Assembly (NCBI GenBank): GCA_019635485.1
Contig: JAHBZL010000045.1
Coordinates: forward strand, 1-40,002
From: Piscinibacter sp.
GTDB taxonomy: Bacteria; Pseudomonadota; Gammaproteobacteria; Burkholderiales; Burkholderiaceae_C
Direction: 5' to 3'
DNA: 40,002 bases
This document shows, piece by piece, positions 8,537 through 20,522 of this stretch. Numbering within the stretch: the stretch's first letter is position 1; each line of letters begins with the position of its first letter. The notes under the pieces are model-generated. The model ran no database searches. It saw only the letters and a program-made list of their open reading frames with translations, and was not told the origin of the DNA. Position numbers and translations under genes: made by a program.

Positions 8537-9676
8537 ATGCAAGTCAAACTGAATGTCGTGGTGGCTGCGGCTGCGCTGATCGCTGCAGGTACCGCGTCGG
8601 CCCAGGACATGGTCGTCAAGATCGGCCACGTCGGGCCCACCAGCGGTGCCATCGCGCACCTCGGCAAGGACAACGAAAACGGCGCCCGCATGGCGATCGA
8701 CGAGCTGAACGCCAAGGGCGTGATGATCGGCGGCAAGAAGGCCAAGTTCGAGCTGCTCGCCGAAGACGACGCCGCCGATCCGAAGCAGGGCACCGCCGCC
8801 GCCCAGAAGCTGGTCGACTCCAAGGTCAACGGCGTGGTCGGCCACCTGAACTCCGGCACCACGATCCCGGCCTCGAAGATCTACTTCGATGCGGGCATCC
8901 CGCAGATCTCTCCCTCCGCGACCAACCCGAAGTACACCCGCCAGGGCTACAAGACCGCCTTCCGCGTCGTGGCCGACGACACGCAGCTCGGCGGCACGCT
9001 GGGCCGCTACGCCGTCAAGGAGCTGAAGGGCAAGTCCTTCGCGGTGATCGATGACCGCACGGCCTACGGCCAGGGCGTCGCCGAGGAATTCTCGAAGGCC
9101 GCGAAGGCCGCCGGCGGCACGATCGTCGAGCAGCAGTTCACCAACGACAAGGCGACCGACTTCACCGCCATCCTGACCGCGATCAAGGGCAAGAAGCCCG
9201 ACGTCGTGTTCTTCGGCGGCATGGACGCCGTGGCCGGCCCGATGCTGCGCCAGATGAAGCAGCTGGGCATCAGCGCCAAGTTCATGGGCGGCGACGGCAT
9301 CTGCTCGGGCGAACTGCCCAAGCTGGCCGCGGGCTCGATGGGCGACGGCCAGGTGGTCTGCGCCGAGGCCGGTGGCGTCGAGGGCGCCCAGAAGGCCGGC
9401 ATGGAGAAGTTCAAGGCCGACTTCAAGAAGAAGTTCAACGCCGACGTGCAGATCTACGCCCCGTACGTCTACGACGCGGTGATGGTGATGGCCGACTCGA
9501 TGGTCAAGGCCGGCTCGGCCGATCCGGCCAAGTACCTGCCGGTGCTGGCCAAGGCCAACTACAAGGGCGTGACCGGCAACATCACGTTCGACGAGAAGGG
9601 CGACATCAAGAACGGCGCGCTGACCCTGTTCACGTACAAGGGCGAGAAGCGCGAGCAGATCGCCGTGGTGCGCTGA
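8537..9676 (+). CDS. Branched-chain amino acid ABC transporter substrate-binding protein
   Basis: Periplasmic binding protein of the LivJ/LivK type (379 residues). A signal peptide (about 1-23, AAAALIAAGTASAQ with cleavage near ASA-QD) precedes the mature start DMVVKIGHVGPTSGAIAHLG, the classic Leu/Ile/Val-binding fold opening; later segments such as IDDRTAYGQGVAEEF and the GGMDAVAGPML stretch belong to the second lobe. The ATG at 8537 is fixed by a strong GGAGGA seven nt upstream; the in-frame ATG at 8486 would add 17 non-signal residues and is rejected. No permease or ATPase genes adjoin, so it must serve a transporter encoded elsewhere. It is monocistronic, flanked by terminators on both sides. 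Exact ligand is not known. Confidence 0.92.
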   Translation: MQVKLNVVVAAAALIAAGTASAQDMVVKIGHVGPTSGAIAHLGKDNENGARMAIDELNAKGVMIGGKKAKFELLAEDDAADPKQGTAAAQKLVDSKVNGVVGHLNSGTTIPASKIYFDAGIPQISPSATNPKYTRQGYKTAFRVVADDTQLGGTLGRYAVKELKGKSFAVIDDRTAYGQGVAEEFSKAAKAAGGTIVEQQFTNDKATDFTAILTAIKGKKPDVVFFGGMDAVAGPMLRQMKQLGISAKFMGGDGICSGELPKLAAGSMGDGQVVCAEAGGVEGAQKAGMEKFKADFKKKFNADVQIYAPYVYDAVMVMADSMVKAGSADPAKYLPVLAKANYKGVTGNITFDEKGDIKNGALTLFTYKGEKREQIAVVR

Positions 9677-9700
9677 GCACGTTTCCCGGCACGATCTGAA

Positions 9701-9729
9701 CGGGGCGCCTGCGGGCGCCCCGTTTCTTT
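9701..9729 (+). terminator. Strong intrinsic terminator of the binding-protein gene
   Basis: A perfect 9-bp stem CGGGGCGCC (9701-9709) / GGCGCCCCG (9714-9722) with loop TGCG is followed by TTTCTTT. It lies 24 nt after the binding-protein stop and directly before the convergent malQ stop at 9731. It lacks a matching U-run on the minus strand, so it should mainly act on rightward transcripts. Confidence 0.9.
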
Positions 9730-9730
9730 G

Positions 9731-11251
9731 TCAGCCCTGCAGCGGCGTACCGTCGCGCCGGTACAACCGGCCCAGCTGCACGAGGCGCTCGGCGTGGACC
9801 GGGTGCACCTGGTCCCAGGCGAAGCGCCAGACCCAGTAGCCCTCGCCGATGCCCGGGAAGTTCATGCGGTGCTCGCCGGACAGGCCCAGCACGTCCTGCA
9901 TCGGATGCACCACGGTATCGGCCACGCTGGCGCAGGCGGCCCGGATCAGGTGCCAGTGGATCTCGCGCCCCTCGGGATCGTGGTCCAGCGCGAGGTAGTC
10001 GCGCACACGCTGGCGCTGGGCCGCATCGAGCGCCGCCCACCAGCCCTGCGAGGTGTCGTTGTCGTGCGTGCCGGTGTAGACCACCGCGTCGACCTCGTGG
10101 TTGTGCGGCAGGTAGGCGTTGCCGCTGCCACCCTCGAAGGCGAAGTGCAGGATGCGCATGCCGGGGAAGGCGAACTGCTTGCGCAGCGCCAGCACGTCCG
10201 GCGTGATGACGCCCAGATCCTCCGCGATGATCGGCAACGGCCCGAGCGCCTTGGCGATCGCCTTGAACAATGCGGCGCCGGGGCCGGGCAGCCAGCGGCC
10301 GTGGATCGCGGTCGGCTCGCTAGCCGGGATCTCCCAGTAGCCGGCGAAGCCGCGGAAGTGGTCGATGCGCACGATGTCGACCAGCTCGAAGGTGCGGCGG
10401 ATGCGCTGGATCCACCAGGCGTAGTGCTCCTTGGCGTGGGCCTTCCAGCGGTACAGAGGGTTGCCCCAGCGCTGCCCGGTGGCACTGAACGCGTCCGGCG
10501 GCACGCCGGCCACCGCGGTCGGGCGACCCGCCGCGTCGAGCTCGAACAGTTCGCGCCGAGCCCACACCTCCGCGCTCTGGTAGGCGATGAAGATCGGAGC
10601 GTCGCCGACGATCTTCACCCCGCGCTGGTGCGCATAGGCCTTGACGGCCCGCCACTGGCGGAAGAAGCACCACTGGCAGAACTGCCAGAAGAACAGGCGT
10701 GGCGCATGCTCGCGGGCGGCGGCCATCAGTGCATCGGGCTGGCGCGTGGCGAGCGGCGCGTCCCAGTCGCACCAGTCGCGCCAGTCGTGCTGCTCGGCCA
10801 GCGTCATGAAGAGTGCGTAGTCCTGCAGCCAGTCGGCCTGCTGCTGGCAGAAGGTGGCGAAGTCCGCCCGCTCGGCCTCGCCGGCCAGCTGCGCGAAGCG
10901 TTCCGCGGCCCGCGCGAGGCGCTCCATGCGAAACGGCACGACGGCCGCGAAGTTCAGGCGGCGTTCGTCGAAGCCCGGTGCGGGGACCAGGTCGTCCGGA
11001 TCCAGCCACCCGCGCTGCTGCAGTTCGCCCAGGTCGATGAGCAGCACGTTGCCGGCAAACGCCGAACTGCTCATGTACGGCGAGTTACCCGGGCCGATGC
11101 CGCCCAGCGGCAGGATCTGCCAGAGTTTCTGGCCCGCAGAGACCAGCCAGTCGATGAAGTGATAGGCCGCGGGGCCGAAGTCCCCCGAACCGTGGGGCCC
11201 GGGCAGCGAGGTCGGGTGCAGCAGCACGCCGCTGGCGCGATCGAAACGCAT
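9731..11251 (-). CDS. malQ: 4-alpha-glucanotransferase (amylomaltase, GH77)
   Basis: Transfers alpha-1,4-glucan segments between maltodextrins, releasing glucose and producing longer chains that phosphorylase can use. The 506-residue protein opens MRFDRASGVLLHPTSLPGPH, the family hallmark. Catalytic residues are the nucleophile Asp in IVRIDHFRGFAGYWE, the acid/base Glu in IIAEDLGVITP, and the Asp of YTGTHDNDT. The ATG at 11251 starts one nt after the glgX stop (TGA-C-ATG), so translation is coupled; a longer open frame to 11437 lies inside glgX and is only a frame extension. Last gene of glgP-glgX-malQ. Confidence 0.95.
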   Translation of the reverse strand: MRFDRASGVLLHPTSLPGPHGSGDFGPAAYHFIDWLVSAGQKLWQILPLGGIGPGNSPYMSSSAFAGNVLLIDLGELQQRGWLDPDDLVPAPGFDERRLNFAAVVPFRMERLARAAERFAQLAGEAERADFATFCQQQADWLQDYALFMTLAEQHDWRDWCDWDAPLATRQPDALMAAAREHAPRLFFWQFCQWCFFRQWRAVKAYAHQRGVKIVGDAPIFIAYQSAEVWARRELFELDAAGRPTAVAGVPPDAFSATGQRWGNPLYRWKAHAKEHYAWWIQRIRRTFELVDIVRIDHFRGFAGYWEIPASEPTAIHGRWLPGPGAALFKAIAKALGPLPIIAEDLGVITPDVLALRKQFAFPGMRILHFAFEGGSGNAYLPHNHEVDAVVYTGTHDNDTSQGWWAALDAAQRQRVRDYLALDHDPEGREIHWHLIRAACASVADTVVHPMQDVLGLSGEHRMNFPGIGEGYWVWRFAWDQVHPVHAERLVQLGRLYRRDGTPLQG

Positions 11252-11252
11252 G

Positions 11253-13331
<2,079 letters not shown>

Positions 13332-13353
13332 GCGGCGATGGTACCCAGAGCCC

Positions 13354-15780
13354 TCAGGGTTGCGGCGTCATGCCCCAGATCTGCTGCGCGTACTCGCGGA
13401 TGGTGCGGTCGGACGAGAACGCGCCCATGCCGGCCACGTTGGCGATCGCCTTGCCGGCCCATTCGGCGCGCTCGCGGTACAGCGCATCGACCCGCCCCTG
13501 CGTCTTCACGTAGTCCGCATAGTCGGCCAGCAGCAGGTAGTGGTCGCCGCCCCACAGCAACGAGTCCACCAGGCCGCGGTAGCGCCCCGGCTCGCCGGGC
13601 GAGAACTGGCCGCCGCCGATCGCGTCGAGCACCGCCTTGAGCTTGGCGTCGGCCTCGTAGTAGCGCAGCGGCTGGTAGCCGCTGGCGCGCAGGGCCTGCA
13701 CCTCCGGCGTCTTGAGGCCGAAGATGAAGATGTTCTCGTCGCCGACGTTCTGCCGGATCTCGATGTTCGCGCCGTCGTCGGTGCCGATCGTCAGCGCGCC
13801 GTTCAGCGCCAGCTTCATGTTGCCGGTGCCCGATGCCTCGGTGCCGGCGGTGGAGATCTGCTCGGACAGGTCGGCGCCGGGCATGATCACCTCGGCCACC
13901 GAGACGCCGTAGTTCGGCACGAAGACGACCTTCAGCCTGTCGCCGACGCGCGGATCGCGATTGACCACGCTGCCGACATCGTGGATCAGCCGGATGATGT
14001 TCTTCGCCATCGCGTACGACGAGGCGGCCTTGCCGGCGAAGATCACCGTGCGCGGCTGCCAGTCGGCGTTCGGCTGGGCCAGGATGGCCTGGTAGCGCGT
14101 CACCACGTGCAGCAGGTTCAGCAGCTGGCGCTTGTACTCGTGGATCCGCTTGACCTGCACGTCGAACAGGCTGGCCGGGTCGATCGCGATGCCGGTGCTG
14201 CGCGCGACGTGGGCCGCGAGACGGACCTTGTTGGCCCGCTTGAGCGCCATGAACTCGTCGCGGAACGCGGCGTCGGCCCGGAACTCGCCCAGCCGGCGCA
14301 GCTGGTCGAGGTCGCCGCGCCAGCCGGTGCTGAGCGTGCGGTCCAGCAGCCCTGCGAGGCCGGCGTTGGCCTGTGCCAGCCAGCGGCGCGGGGTCACGCC
14401 GTTGGTCATGTTCGTGAAGCGCTCCGGCCAGAGTGCGGCGAAGTCGGCGAAGATGGTCTTGACCAGCAGGTCCGAGTGCAGCGCCGAGACGCCGTTGACC
14501 ATGTGGCTGCCGACGATCGACAGGTGCGCCATGCGCACGCGCCGTTCGCCGTTCTCGTCGATCAGCGACAGGCGGGACAGGAAGCCGATGTCGCCGGGCC
14601 GTTTCGTGGCCGCGAAGTCGAGGAACTCCTGGTTGATGCGGAAGATGATCTCCAGGTGGCGCGGCAGCACGTGCTGCATCAGCGACACCGGCCAGGTCTC
14701 CAGGGCCTCCGGCATCAGCGTGTGGTTGGTGTACGAGAACACCTGGCCGGTGACGGCCCAAGCCTCCTTCCAGCCCATGCCGTGTTCGTCGCACAGCAGG
14801 CGCATCAGCTCGGCCACGCCGATCGCCGGGTGGGTGTCGTTCAGGTGGATCGCCACGTGCTCGGCCAGGTTGGCCAGGCTCGGATGTTCCTCGAGATGGC
14901 GCCGCAGGATGTCCTGCACCGACGCGGTGACGAAGAAGTATTCCTGGCGCAGGCGCAGCTCGCGGCCGGCCGGCGTGCTGTCGTTCGGGTACAGCACCCA
15001 GGAGATGTTCTCGAACTCGTTCTTCAGGCCGGCCGCGCGGGCGTAGTCGCCGGTGTTGAAGGCATGCAGGTCGATGTGCTCCGGGGCGACCGCCTTCCAC
15101 AGCCGCAGCGTGCTGACCTTTTCGGTGCCGTGCCCGGGCACGACCATGTCGTGCGCCTTGGCGGCGACCTCGCCGGCCGGGCGCCAGACCGCCTTGTCGC
15201 CGTGGTGCTCGACCCAGCCGCCGAAGCGCACCGGGTAGGTGATCGCGGCGCGCGGGAACTCCCACGGCGTGCCGTTGGCCAGCCAGGGGTCCGGGAACTC
15301 GATCTGGCAGCCGTCGCGGATCTCCTGGGCGAACATGCCGTACTCGTAGCGGATGCCGTAGCCGAACGACGGCAGACCGAGCGTGGCCATCGAGTCCAGG
15401 AAGCAGGCCGCAAGCCGGCCGAGGCCGCCGTTGCCCAGCGCGGCGTCGGGCTCGCGGTCGGCCACGTCCTCCAGCCGCTGGGCGTGCTGCTTCAGGTCCT
15501 GGGCGACACCGTCGTTCAGCCCCAGCGCGGCCAGCGCGTTGCCCAGGGTGCGGCCGATCAGGAACTCCATCGACAGGTAGTAGACGCGCCGGGCCTTCGC
15601 GGCGCGTTCGCGGGCCTGGGTCGCGACCCAGCGGCGCGAGAGCTGCTCGCGCGCGACCTGGGCGACGGCCTGCATCAGGTCGGTGGTGCTGGCCCGGGCC
15701 GGGTCGACGCCGACCGTCTGGAGCAGGTGTTCCTCGATGCCGGAACAGATGGTGTCGTTGCTGAGCGGTGTGGTGGCCAC
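13354..15780 (-). CDS. glgP: Glycogen/maltodextrin phosphorylase
   Basis: PLP-dependent GT35 enzyme that releases glucose-1-phosphate from alpha-1,4-glucans. Diagnostic segments are [38 protein letters not shown], the [12 protein letters not shown] block and [20 protein letters not shown], whose Lys carries PLP. Start choice: GTG at 15780 has GGGGGA six nt upstream and gives 808 residues, near the 815 of E. coli GlgP; an ATG at 15828 gives 824 residues but lacks a clear ribosome site, and an open frame reaches 15888. I prefer the GTG, with modest certainty. First gene of glgP-glgX-malQ, divergent from glgC-glgA, so breakdown and synthesis arms share a 163-bp control region. Confidence 0.95.
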   Translation of the reverse strand: MATTPLSNDTICSGIEEHLLQTVGVDPARASTTDLMQAVAQVAREQLSRRWVATQARERAAKARRVYYLSMEFLIGRTLGNALAALGLNDGVAQDLKQHAQRLEDVADREPDAALGNGGLGRLAACFLDSMATLGLPSFGYGIRYEYGMFAQEIRDGCQIEFPDPWLANGTPWEFPRAAITYPVRFGGWVEHHGDKAVWRPAGEVAAKAHDMVVPGHGTEKVSTLRLWKAVAPEHIDLHAFNTGDYARAAGLKNEFENISWVLYPNDSTPAGRELRLRQEYFFVTASVQDILRRHLEEHPSLANLAEHVAIHLNDTHPAIGVAELMRLLCDEHGMGWKEAWAVTGQVFSYTNHTLMPEALETWPVSLMQHVLPRHLEIIFRINQEFLDFAATKRPGDIGFLSRLSLIDENGERRVRMAHLSIVGSHMVNGVSALHSDLLVKTIFADFAALWPERFTNMTNGVTPRRWLAQANAGLAGLLDRTLSTGWRGDLDQLRRLGEFRADAAFRDEFMALKRANKVRLAAHVARSTGIAIDPASLFDVQVKRIHEYKRQLLNLLHVVTRYQAILAQPNADWQPRTVIFAGKAASSYAMAKNIIRLIHDVGSVVNRDPRVGDRLKVVFVPNYGVSVAEVIMPGADLSEQISTAGTEASGTGNMKLALNGALTIGTDDGANIEIRQNVGDENIFIFGLKTPEVQALRASGYQPLRYYEADAKLKAVLDAIGGGQFSPGEPGRYRGLVDSLLWGGDHYLLLADYADYVKTQGRVDALYRERAEWAGKAIANVAGMGAFSSDRTIREYAQQIWGMTPQP

Positions 15781-15890
15781 GTCGTATCCCCCGATGTCGG
15801 TCGCTTCCGCGGCGGGTGCCCGGAGCATCGCAATTTTCGCGCCGACTTTGAGTCGGCCCTGTTGCCGGCGCCCCCCTGGTGCCCCCATGA

Positions 15891-15927
15891 TCGTTGGTAG
15901 TGACCGACACTTCCACTACAGCAACGA
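15891..15927 (+). promoter_or_regulatory. Long inverted repeat in the glgP/glgC divergent region, just upstream of the glgC ribosome site
   Basis: TCGTTG-GTAGTG (15891-15902) pairs with CACTAC-(AG)-CAACGA (15914-15927): 12 bp with a 2-nt bulge and an 11-nt loop. It ends four nt before the glgC Shine-Dalgarno AGGAG (15932-15936). As RNA it would be a leader hairpin able to affect glgC translation; as DNA it could be an operator for both divergent units. Neither use is proven by the sequence. Confidence 0.5.
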
Positions 15928-15943
15928 CCGCAGGAGACAAACG

Positions 15944-17224
15944 ATGACCCCGAACGAACTGGCGCTCAGCCTGGACCTGCCCAAGCGCGCGGTCGCGCTG
16001 GTGCTGGCCGGCGGCCGCGGCAGCCGCCTGAAGCACCTGACCGACCGGCGCGCCAAACCGGCGGTGTACTTCGGCGGCAAGTTCCGGATCATCGACTTCG
16101 CGCTCTCCAACTGCCTGAATTCCGGCATCCGCCGCATCGGCGTCATCACCCAGTACAAGAGCCACAGCCTGATGCGCCACCTGCAGCGCGGCTGGGCCTT
16201 CCTGAAGAGCGAGATGAACGAGTTCGTCGACCTGATGCCGGCCCAGCAGCGGGTGGACGAGGAGAGCTGGTACCGCGGCACGGCCGATGCCGTCTACCAG
16301 AACCAGGACATCCTGGCCAGCTACGGTGCGGACTACATCGTCGTGCTGGCCGGCGACCACATCTACAAGATGAACTACGCGCTGATGCTGGCCGACCATG
16401 TGGCCAAGGGGCGGGATTGCACCGTCGGCTGCATCGAGGTGCCGCGCGAGGAGGCCAAGGGCTTCGGCGTGATGGCTGTCAACGACAAGAACCTGATCAC
16501 CGACTTCGTCGAGAAGCCGGCCGACCCGCCGGCGATGCCGGGCAAGCCGGACCGCGCGCTGGCCAGCATGGGCATCTACGTCTTCAACGCGCGCTACCTG
16601 TACCGCGAGCTCGAGCGCGACATCAACGACCCGAACTCCAGCCACGACTTCGGCAAGGACATCATCCCGCGTGCGGTGAAGAACGGGCAGGCCGCCGCGC
16701 ACCCGTTCGAGCTGAGCGCCGTCGGCACGCGCATGAACGAGGAGCCGTACTGGCGCGACGTCGGCACGATCGATGCCTATTGGGACGCCAACATCGACCT
16801 GACCGCGACCGATCCGCTGCTGAACCTGTACGACAACCGCTGGCCGATCTGGACGCACCAGCCGCAGCTGCCGCCCGCCAAGTTCGTGCACAACCAGGAC
16901 GACCGGCGCGGCCTGGCGATCGAGTCGATGGTATCCGGCGGCTGCATCGTCTCCGGCGCGGTGTTCCGCTCGGTGCTGTTCTCCAGCGTGCGGGTGCATT
17001 CGTACGCCAGTGCCAGCTGGGCGGTGCTGCTGCCGGGTGTGCAGGTCGGGCGCGGCGCGCGGCTGACGCGCGTGGTGGTGGATCGCGGCTGCCAGATCCC
17101 GGACGGCATGGTGATCGGCGAGGACGCTGCCCTCGACTCCGAGCGCTTCTACCGCAGCGACAACGGCATCACGCTCGTGACGCGCGAGATGCTGGCGCGG
17201 CTGGAGGAGCAGGGCCGCCCATGA
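15944..17224 (+). CDS. glgC: Glucose-1-phosphate adenylyltransferase
   Basis: Makes ADP-glucose from ATP and glucose-1-phosphate, the regulated first step of bacterial glycogen synthesis. The 426 residues include the nucleotide-binding start [19 protein letters not shown] (about 19-37), K38 and K46 around KPAVYFGGK (the allosteric activator region), the [10 protein letters not shown] segment, and a C-terminal left-handed beta-helix (about 330-420). The ATG at 15944 is supported by AGGAG seven nt upstream; the longer open frame from 15683 lies antisense to glgP. Its stop overlaps the glgA start as ATGA. Confidence 0.97.
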   Translation: MTPNELALSLDLPKRAVALVLAGGRGSRLKHLTDRRAKPAVYFGGKFRIIDFALSNCLNSGIRRIGVITQYKSHSLMRHLQRGWAFLKSEMNEFVDLMPAQQRVDEESWYRGTADAVYQNQDILASYGADYIVVLAGDHIYKMNYALMLADHVAKGRDCTVGCIEVPREEAKGFGVMAVNDKNLITDFVEKPADPPAMPGKPDRALASMGIYVFNARYLYRELERDINDPNSSHDFGKDIIPRAVKNGQAAAHPFELSAVGTRMNEEPYWRDVGTIDAYWDANIDLTATDPLLNLYDNRWPIWTHQPQLPPAKFVHNQDDRRGLAIESMVSGGCIVSGAVFRSVLFSSVRVHSYASASWAVLLPGVQVGRGARLTRVVVDRGCQIPDGMVIGEDAALDSERFYRSDNGITLVTREMLARLEEQGRP

Positions 17225-18675
17225 GGGTCCTGCACGTTGCCGCCGAACTGTTTCCGCTGATCAAGACGGGGGGGCTGGCCGACGTGGCCGGTGCACTGCC
17301 GGGGGCGCTGGCGCAGGCCGGCGCCGACGTGCGGGTGATGCTGCCCGGCTACCCGGCGATCCTCGATTCCGTGCTGCACCAGCGCCGGCTGCTCGAGATC
17401 GGCCCGCTGTTCGGCGCCGCGCGCGTCACGCTGCGACGCGGCCAGTTGCCGTACAGCCACCTGCCGGCCTACGTGATCGACGCGCCGTACCTGTACCGGC
17501 GCCCCGGCGGGCCCTACCAGGCCGGAGACGGGAGCGAGTGGAGCGACAACCTGCAGCGTTTCGCGCTGCTCGGCTGGATGGCCGCCCATGTCGCCGCCGG
17601 CGAGCTGGACCCGGAATGGACCCCCCAGGTGCTGCACGCGCACGACTGGCATGCCGCGATGGCCTGCGCCTACATGGCGGCGCACCCGGGGACCGGCGCC
17701 GCCTCGGTGTTCACCGTGCACAACCTGGCGTACCAGGGGCTGTTCCCGCATCACGAGTTCGCGCAGCTCGGGCTGCCGGTGCGCTTCATGCAGTCGCACG
17801 GACTCGAGTACCACGGGCAGCTGTCGTTCATGAAGGCGGGGCTCAAGTACGCGAACCGCATCACGACCGTGAGCCCGACCTATGCGCACGAGATCACCAC
17901 CCACGAGTACGGCTGCGGGCTGGACGGCGTGATCCGCAGCCGGGGCGGCGATCTGTCGGGCATCCTCAATGGCGTGGACGGGCGGGTCTGGGATCCGGCG
18001 CACGACACCGCGCTGGCCTCGCGGTACTCGGCGGACAACCTGGCCGGCAAGGCGTTGTGCAAGGCGGCGCTGCAGCGCGAGCTCGGCCTGGCCGAGGACG
18101 CCCGGGCGCCGCTGTTCGGCGTCGTCAGCCGGCTGACGGCGCAGAAAGGCCTGGACCTGGTGCTGGCCGCGTTGCCGGCGCTGCTGCGCCTGGGCGGCCA
18201 GGTGGCGTTGCAGGGCAGCGGCGACCCGGTGCTCGAGGCGGCCTTCCACGCCGCCGCGTTCAGCCACCCCGGGCAGGTGGCGGTGCGCATCGGCTACGAC
18301 GAGAACCTGGCCCACCGCCTGATCGCCGGTGCCGACGTGATCCTGGTGCCGTCGCGCTTCGAGCCCTGCGGGCTGACGCAGCTCTACGGGCTGCGCTACG
18401 GCACCTTGCCGCTGGTGCGGCGTGTCGGCGGGCTCGCGGACACGGTCGTCGATGCCGCCGAGCCGGCGCTGGCCGAGGGTCGCGCGACGGGCTTCGTCTT
18501 CGAGGCGGCCTCGCCGGCGGCGCTGGAAGGGGCGCTGCAGCGGGTGCTCCAGGCCTGGGCCCGTCCGGCGGACTGGTTGCGCCTGGTCCGTACGGCGATG
18601 GCGCAGGATTTTTCCTGGGCCGGTGCGGCAGCGAAGTACCTGGCGCTCTATGCCGGGCTGGTCGAGGCCCGGTAA
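17221..18675 (+). CDS. glgA: Glycogen synthase (ADP-glucose, GT5)
   Basis: Extends alpha-1,4-glucan chains from ADP-glucose. The 484-residue protein begins [20 protein letters not shown], with K15 of the KTGGL ADP-glucose motif, and carries the C-lobe motif [18 protein letters not shown] and [13 protein letters not shown] near residues 375-415. [17 protein letters not shown] marks the start of the C-terminal Rossmann lobe. It overlaps glgC by 4 nt (ATGA), so the two are coupled. No branching enzyme glgB follows, which is unusual for a glycogen locus. Confidence 0.97.
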   Translation: MRVLHVAAELFPLIKTGGLADVAGALPGALAQAGADVRVMLPGYPAILDSVLHQRRLLEIGPLFGAARVTLRRGQLPYSHLPAYVIDAPYLYRRPGGPYQAGDGSEWSDNLQRFALLGWMAAHVAAGELDPEWTPQVLHAHDWHAAMACAYMAAHPGTGAASVFTVHNLAYQGLFPHHEFAQLGLPVRFMQSHGLEYHGQLSFMKAGLKYANRITTVSPTYAHEITTHEYGCGLDGVIRSRGGDLSGILNGVDGRVWDPAHDTALASRYSADNLAGKALCKAALQRELGLAEDARAPLFGVVSRLTAQKGLDLVLAALPALLRLGGQVALQGSGDPVLEAAFHAAAFSHPGQVAVRIGYDENLAHRLIAGADVILVPSRFEPCGLTQLYGLRYGTLPLVRRVGGLADTVVDAAEPALAEGRATGFVFEAASPAALEGALQRVLQAWARPADWLRLVRTAMAQDFSWAGAAAKYLALYAGLVEAR

Positions 18676-18759
18676 TAGTTCACAGCATGTTTCGAAATGT
18701 AAGTTCGGCCCCGTGCTCGCGGGCTGCACGATGGCGAGGGGCCTCGAAAGAATGGCTGC

Positions 18760-19020
18760 ATGAGCCGATCAAGCCGCGATTTCAAGGACACGCAGGTCTA
18801 CGACTGGTCCACCGAGCCGAAGGACGAGCGGCCGAGCGAATTCATTCCGTCGACCGGGTTCTCGTCCCTTTCGGGTTACTACGCGATGCCCCCCGATGCG
18901 CGGGTTCAGCGCCGCCGGCGTGGCAGCAGCGGCGGGCTCTGGCTGTTGGCGGTGGTTGGCCTGGCCATCGGCCTCGGGGTTGCCGGGCTGGTCGGCCTCG
19001 TCCACCTGCTCAAGGGCTGA
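18760..19020 (+). CDS. Small single-pass membrane protein of unknown function
   Basis: Not recognised. The 86 residues have a hydrophilic N-terminus (KDTQVYDWSTEPKDERPSEF), a basic cluster RVQRRRRG (about 49-56) and a C-terminal membrane segment (about 59-83, LWLLAVVGLAIGLGVAGLVG), so the basic side should face the cytoplasm with the tail in the membrane. It follows glgA by 84 nt on the same strand and could be co-transcribed. There is no strong Shine-Dalgarno. A clean hydrophobic segment after a basic cluster favours a real gene over the antisense open frame at the same place. Confidence 0.6.
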   Translation: MSRSSRDFKDTQVYDWSTEPKDERPSEFIPSTGFSSLSGYYAMPPDARVQRRRRGSSGGLWLLAVVGLAIGLGVAGLVGLVHLLKG

Positions 19021-19044
19021 GCCGGGGAAGGGGCACGACGCGGA

Positions 19045-19368
19045 TCACACCCACAGCGCCGACGGGCTGGGCTGGTGGCGGCGCAGGAAGGCGCTCGTCG
19101 GCGCTGGGCTCTTGAAGTACCCGCGGTCCAGGTCCATCGCGATCGCGGCATACCACGCCGAGCCGGGGCCGGCGGCGTAGACCCGGATCTCGCCGGTGGA
19201 GCGGCGGCGCAGCGTGATGATCCCGCCGGCCAGACCGAGCAGCTGGCTGATCCCGGAGCGCGAGTCCTCCTCGATGTCGAAATCGCGCGCATCCAGGCCG
19301 CGGGCATGGAGCATCTGGCGCACGGCCAGGGCCTTGTCGCCGGTGTCGGAGTGGATCATGTGGGCCAT
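19045..19368 (-). CDS. Small soluble protein of unknown function
   Basis: Not recognised. The 107-residue product (MAHMIHSDTGDKALAVRQML at its start) has no signal peptide or membrane segment; LLGLAGGIITLRRRSTGEIR and YAAGPGSAWYAAIAMDLDRG suggest a small alpha/beta domain. The ATG at 19368 is supported by AGAGGA seven nt upstream. The open frame continues to 19533, but that extension runs into the tRNA-Ser gene and is not believable. It lies downstream of the tRNA on the same strand, convergent with the small membrane-protein gene, 24 nt apart. Confidence 0.65.
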   Translation of the reverse strand: MAHMIHSDTGDKALAVRQMLHARGLDARDFDIEEDSRSGISQLLGLAGGIITLRRRSTGEIRVYAAGPGSAWYAAIAMDLDRGYFKSPAPTSAFLRRHQPSPSALWV

Positions 19369-19483
19369 CGCGTCGTCCTCTTGCGCGGCCGTTCGGGCCG
19401 CCGATGCGAGGCATTCTTCGGCGCGTGCCGTTTCGCGCACATCCCCAAGGGGTGGGAACTCGACTGCGAAGCTAGGGGAGGAC

Positions 19484-19574
19484 TGGCGGAGAGAGCGGGA
19501 TTCGAACCCGCGGTGGGCTGTTAACCCACACACGCTTTCCAGGCGTGCGACTTAAACCGCTCATCCATCTCTCC
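19484..19574 (-). tRNA. tRNA-Ser (GGA anticodon)
   Basis: Read on the minus strand, a 91-nt class II tRNA with acceptor GGAGAGA / TCTCTCC, discriminator G and an encoded CCA (19484-19486). The anticodon stem CACGC / GCGTG closes the loop CTGGAAA with anticodon GGA (19538-19540), decoding UCC/UCU. A long variable arm (GTGGGTTAACAGCCCAC) and the T-arm GCGGGTTCGAATCCCGC complete it. The gene starts 16 nt after the qmcA stop, so it may be read through from that operon and processed. Confidence 0.97.
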
Positions 19575-19590
19575 GGGAGGCGGGAGTTTA

Positions 19591-20502
19591 TCAGCCGGGG
19601 GCCTTGCCCTTCAGCAGCGTCATGGCGGTGCCGATCAGCGCCGAGACCTCGCCCATGTGGCCCGGCACGATCATCGTGTTGTTCTTCTGCGCCAGCTGAC
19701 CGTAGGCCTCCACGGCGCGTTCGGCCACCTTCAGCTGGATCGCCTGCTCGCCGCCGGGCGACTGGATCGCGGCGGCGACCTTGCGGATCGCCTCGGCGGT
19801 GGCATCCGCCACCGCGACGATCGCGGCGGCCTCGCCCTGCGCCTTGTTGATCTCGGCCTGGCGTTCGCCCTCGGAGCGCGCGATGAAGGCCTCGCGCTCG
19901 CCGGTGGCGATGTTGATCTGCTCCTGCTTGCGGCCTTCCGAGGCGGCGATCAGCGCGCGCTTCTCGCGCTCGGCGGTGATCTGCGCCTGCATCGACCGCA
20001 GGATCTCGGCTGGCGGCGTCAGGTCCTTGATCTCGTAGCGCAGCACCTTCACGCCCCAGTTCATCGCCGCCTCGTCGAGCGCGCTGACCACCGAGGCGTT
20101 GATCGCGTCGCGCTCCTCGAAGGTTTTGTCCAGTTCCATCTTGCCGATCACCGAGCGCAGCAGTGTCTGCGCCAGCTGCGTGATCGCGAACACGTAGTTG
20201 CTCGAGCCGTAGCTCGCGCGCATCGGATCGGTGACCTGGAAGTAGATGATGCCGTCGACCTGCAGCTGGGTATTGTCCTTGGTGATGCAGACCTGGCTCG
20301 GCACGTCCAGTGGCACCTCCTTCAGCGAGTGCTTGTAGGCCACGCGCTCGATGAAGGGCACCACGAACTTCAGTCCGGGTGTCAGCGTGCGGTCGAACTT
20401 GCCGAGCCGCTCGACCACCCAGGCGTGCTGCTGCGGCACGATCTTGAAGGTGCGGACGATGAAGATCGCGGCGATGACGGCGATGATCAGGGCGATTTCC
20501 AT
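19591..20502 (-). CDS. qmcA: SPFH/stomatin-like membrane protein QmcA
   Basis: The 303-residue protein has an N-terminal membrane segment (about 3-19, IALIIAVIAAIFIVRTF), an SPFH/band-7 domain (about 22-190; VPQQHAWVVERLGKFDRTLT) and a long Ala/Glu-rich coiled coil (about 190-265), as in stomatins and E. coli QmcA. Such proteins form large membrane rings and affect membrane proteases and microdomains. The ATG at 20502 follows AAGGAAG. It lies 20 nt after nfeD, the common nfeD-stomatin pair, in which the NfeD partner is thought to work with the SPFH protein. Confidence 0.93.
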   Translation of the reverse strand: MEIALIIAVIAAIFIVRTFKIVPQQHAWVVERLGKFDRTLTPGLKFVVPFIERVAYKHSLKEVPLDVPSQVCITKDNTQLQVDGIIYFQVTDPMRASYGSSNYVFAITQLAQTLLRSVIGKMELDKTFEERDAINASVVSALDEAAMNWGVKVLRYEIKDLTPPAEILRSMQAQITAEREKRALIAASEGRKQEQINIATGEREAFIARSEGERQAEINKAQGEAAAIVAVADATAEAIRKVAAAIQSPGGEQAIQLKVAERAVEAYGQLAQKNNTMIVPGHMGEVSALIGTAMTLLKGKAPG

Positions 20503-20522
20503 GCGGGGTCTTCCTTCGTTGA

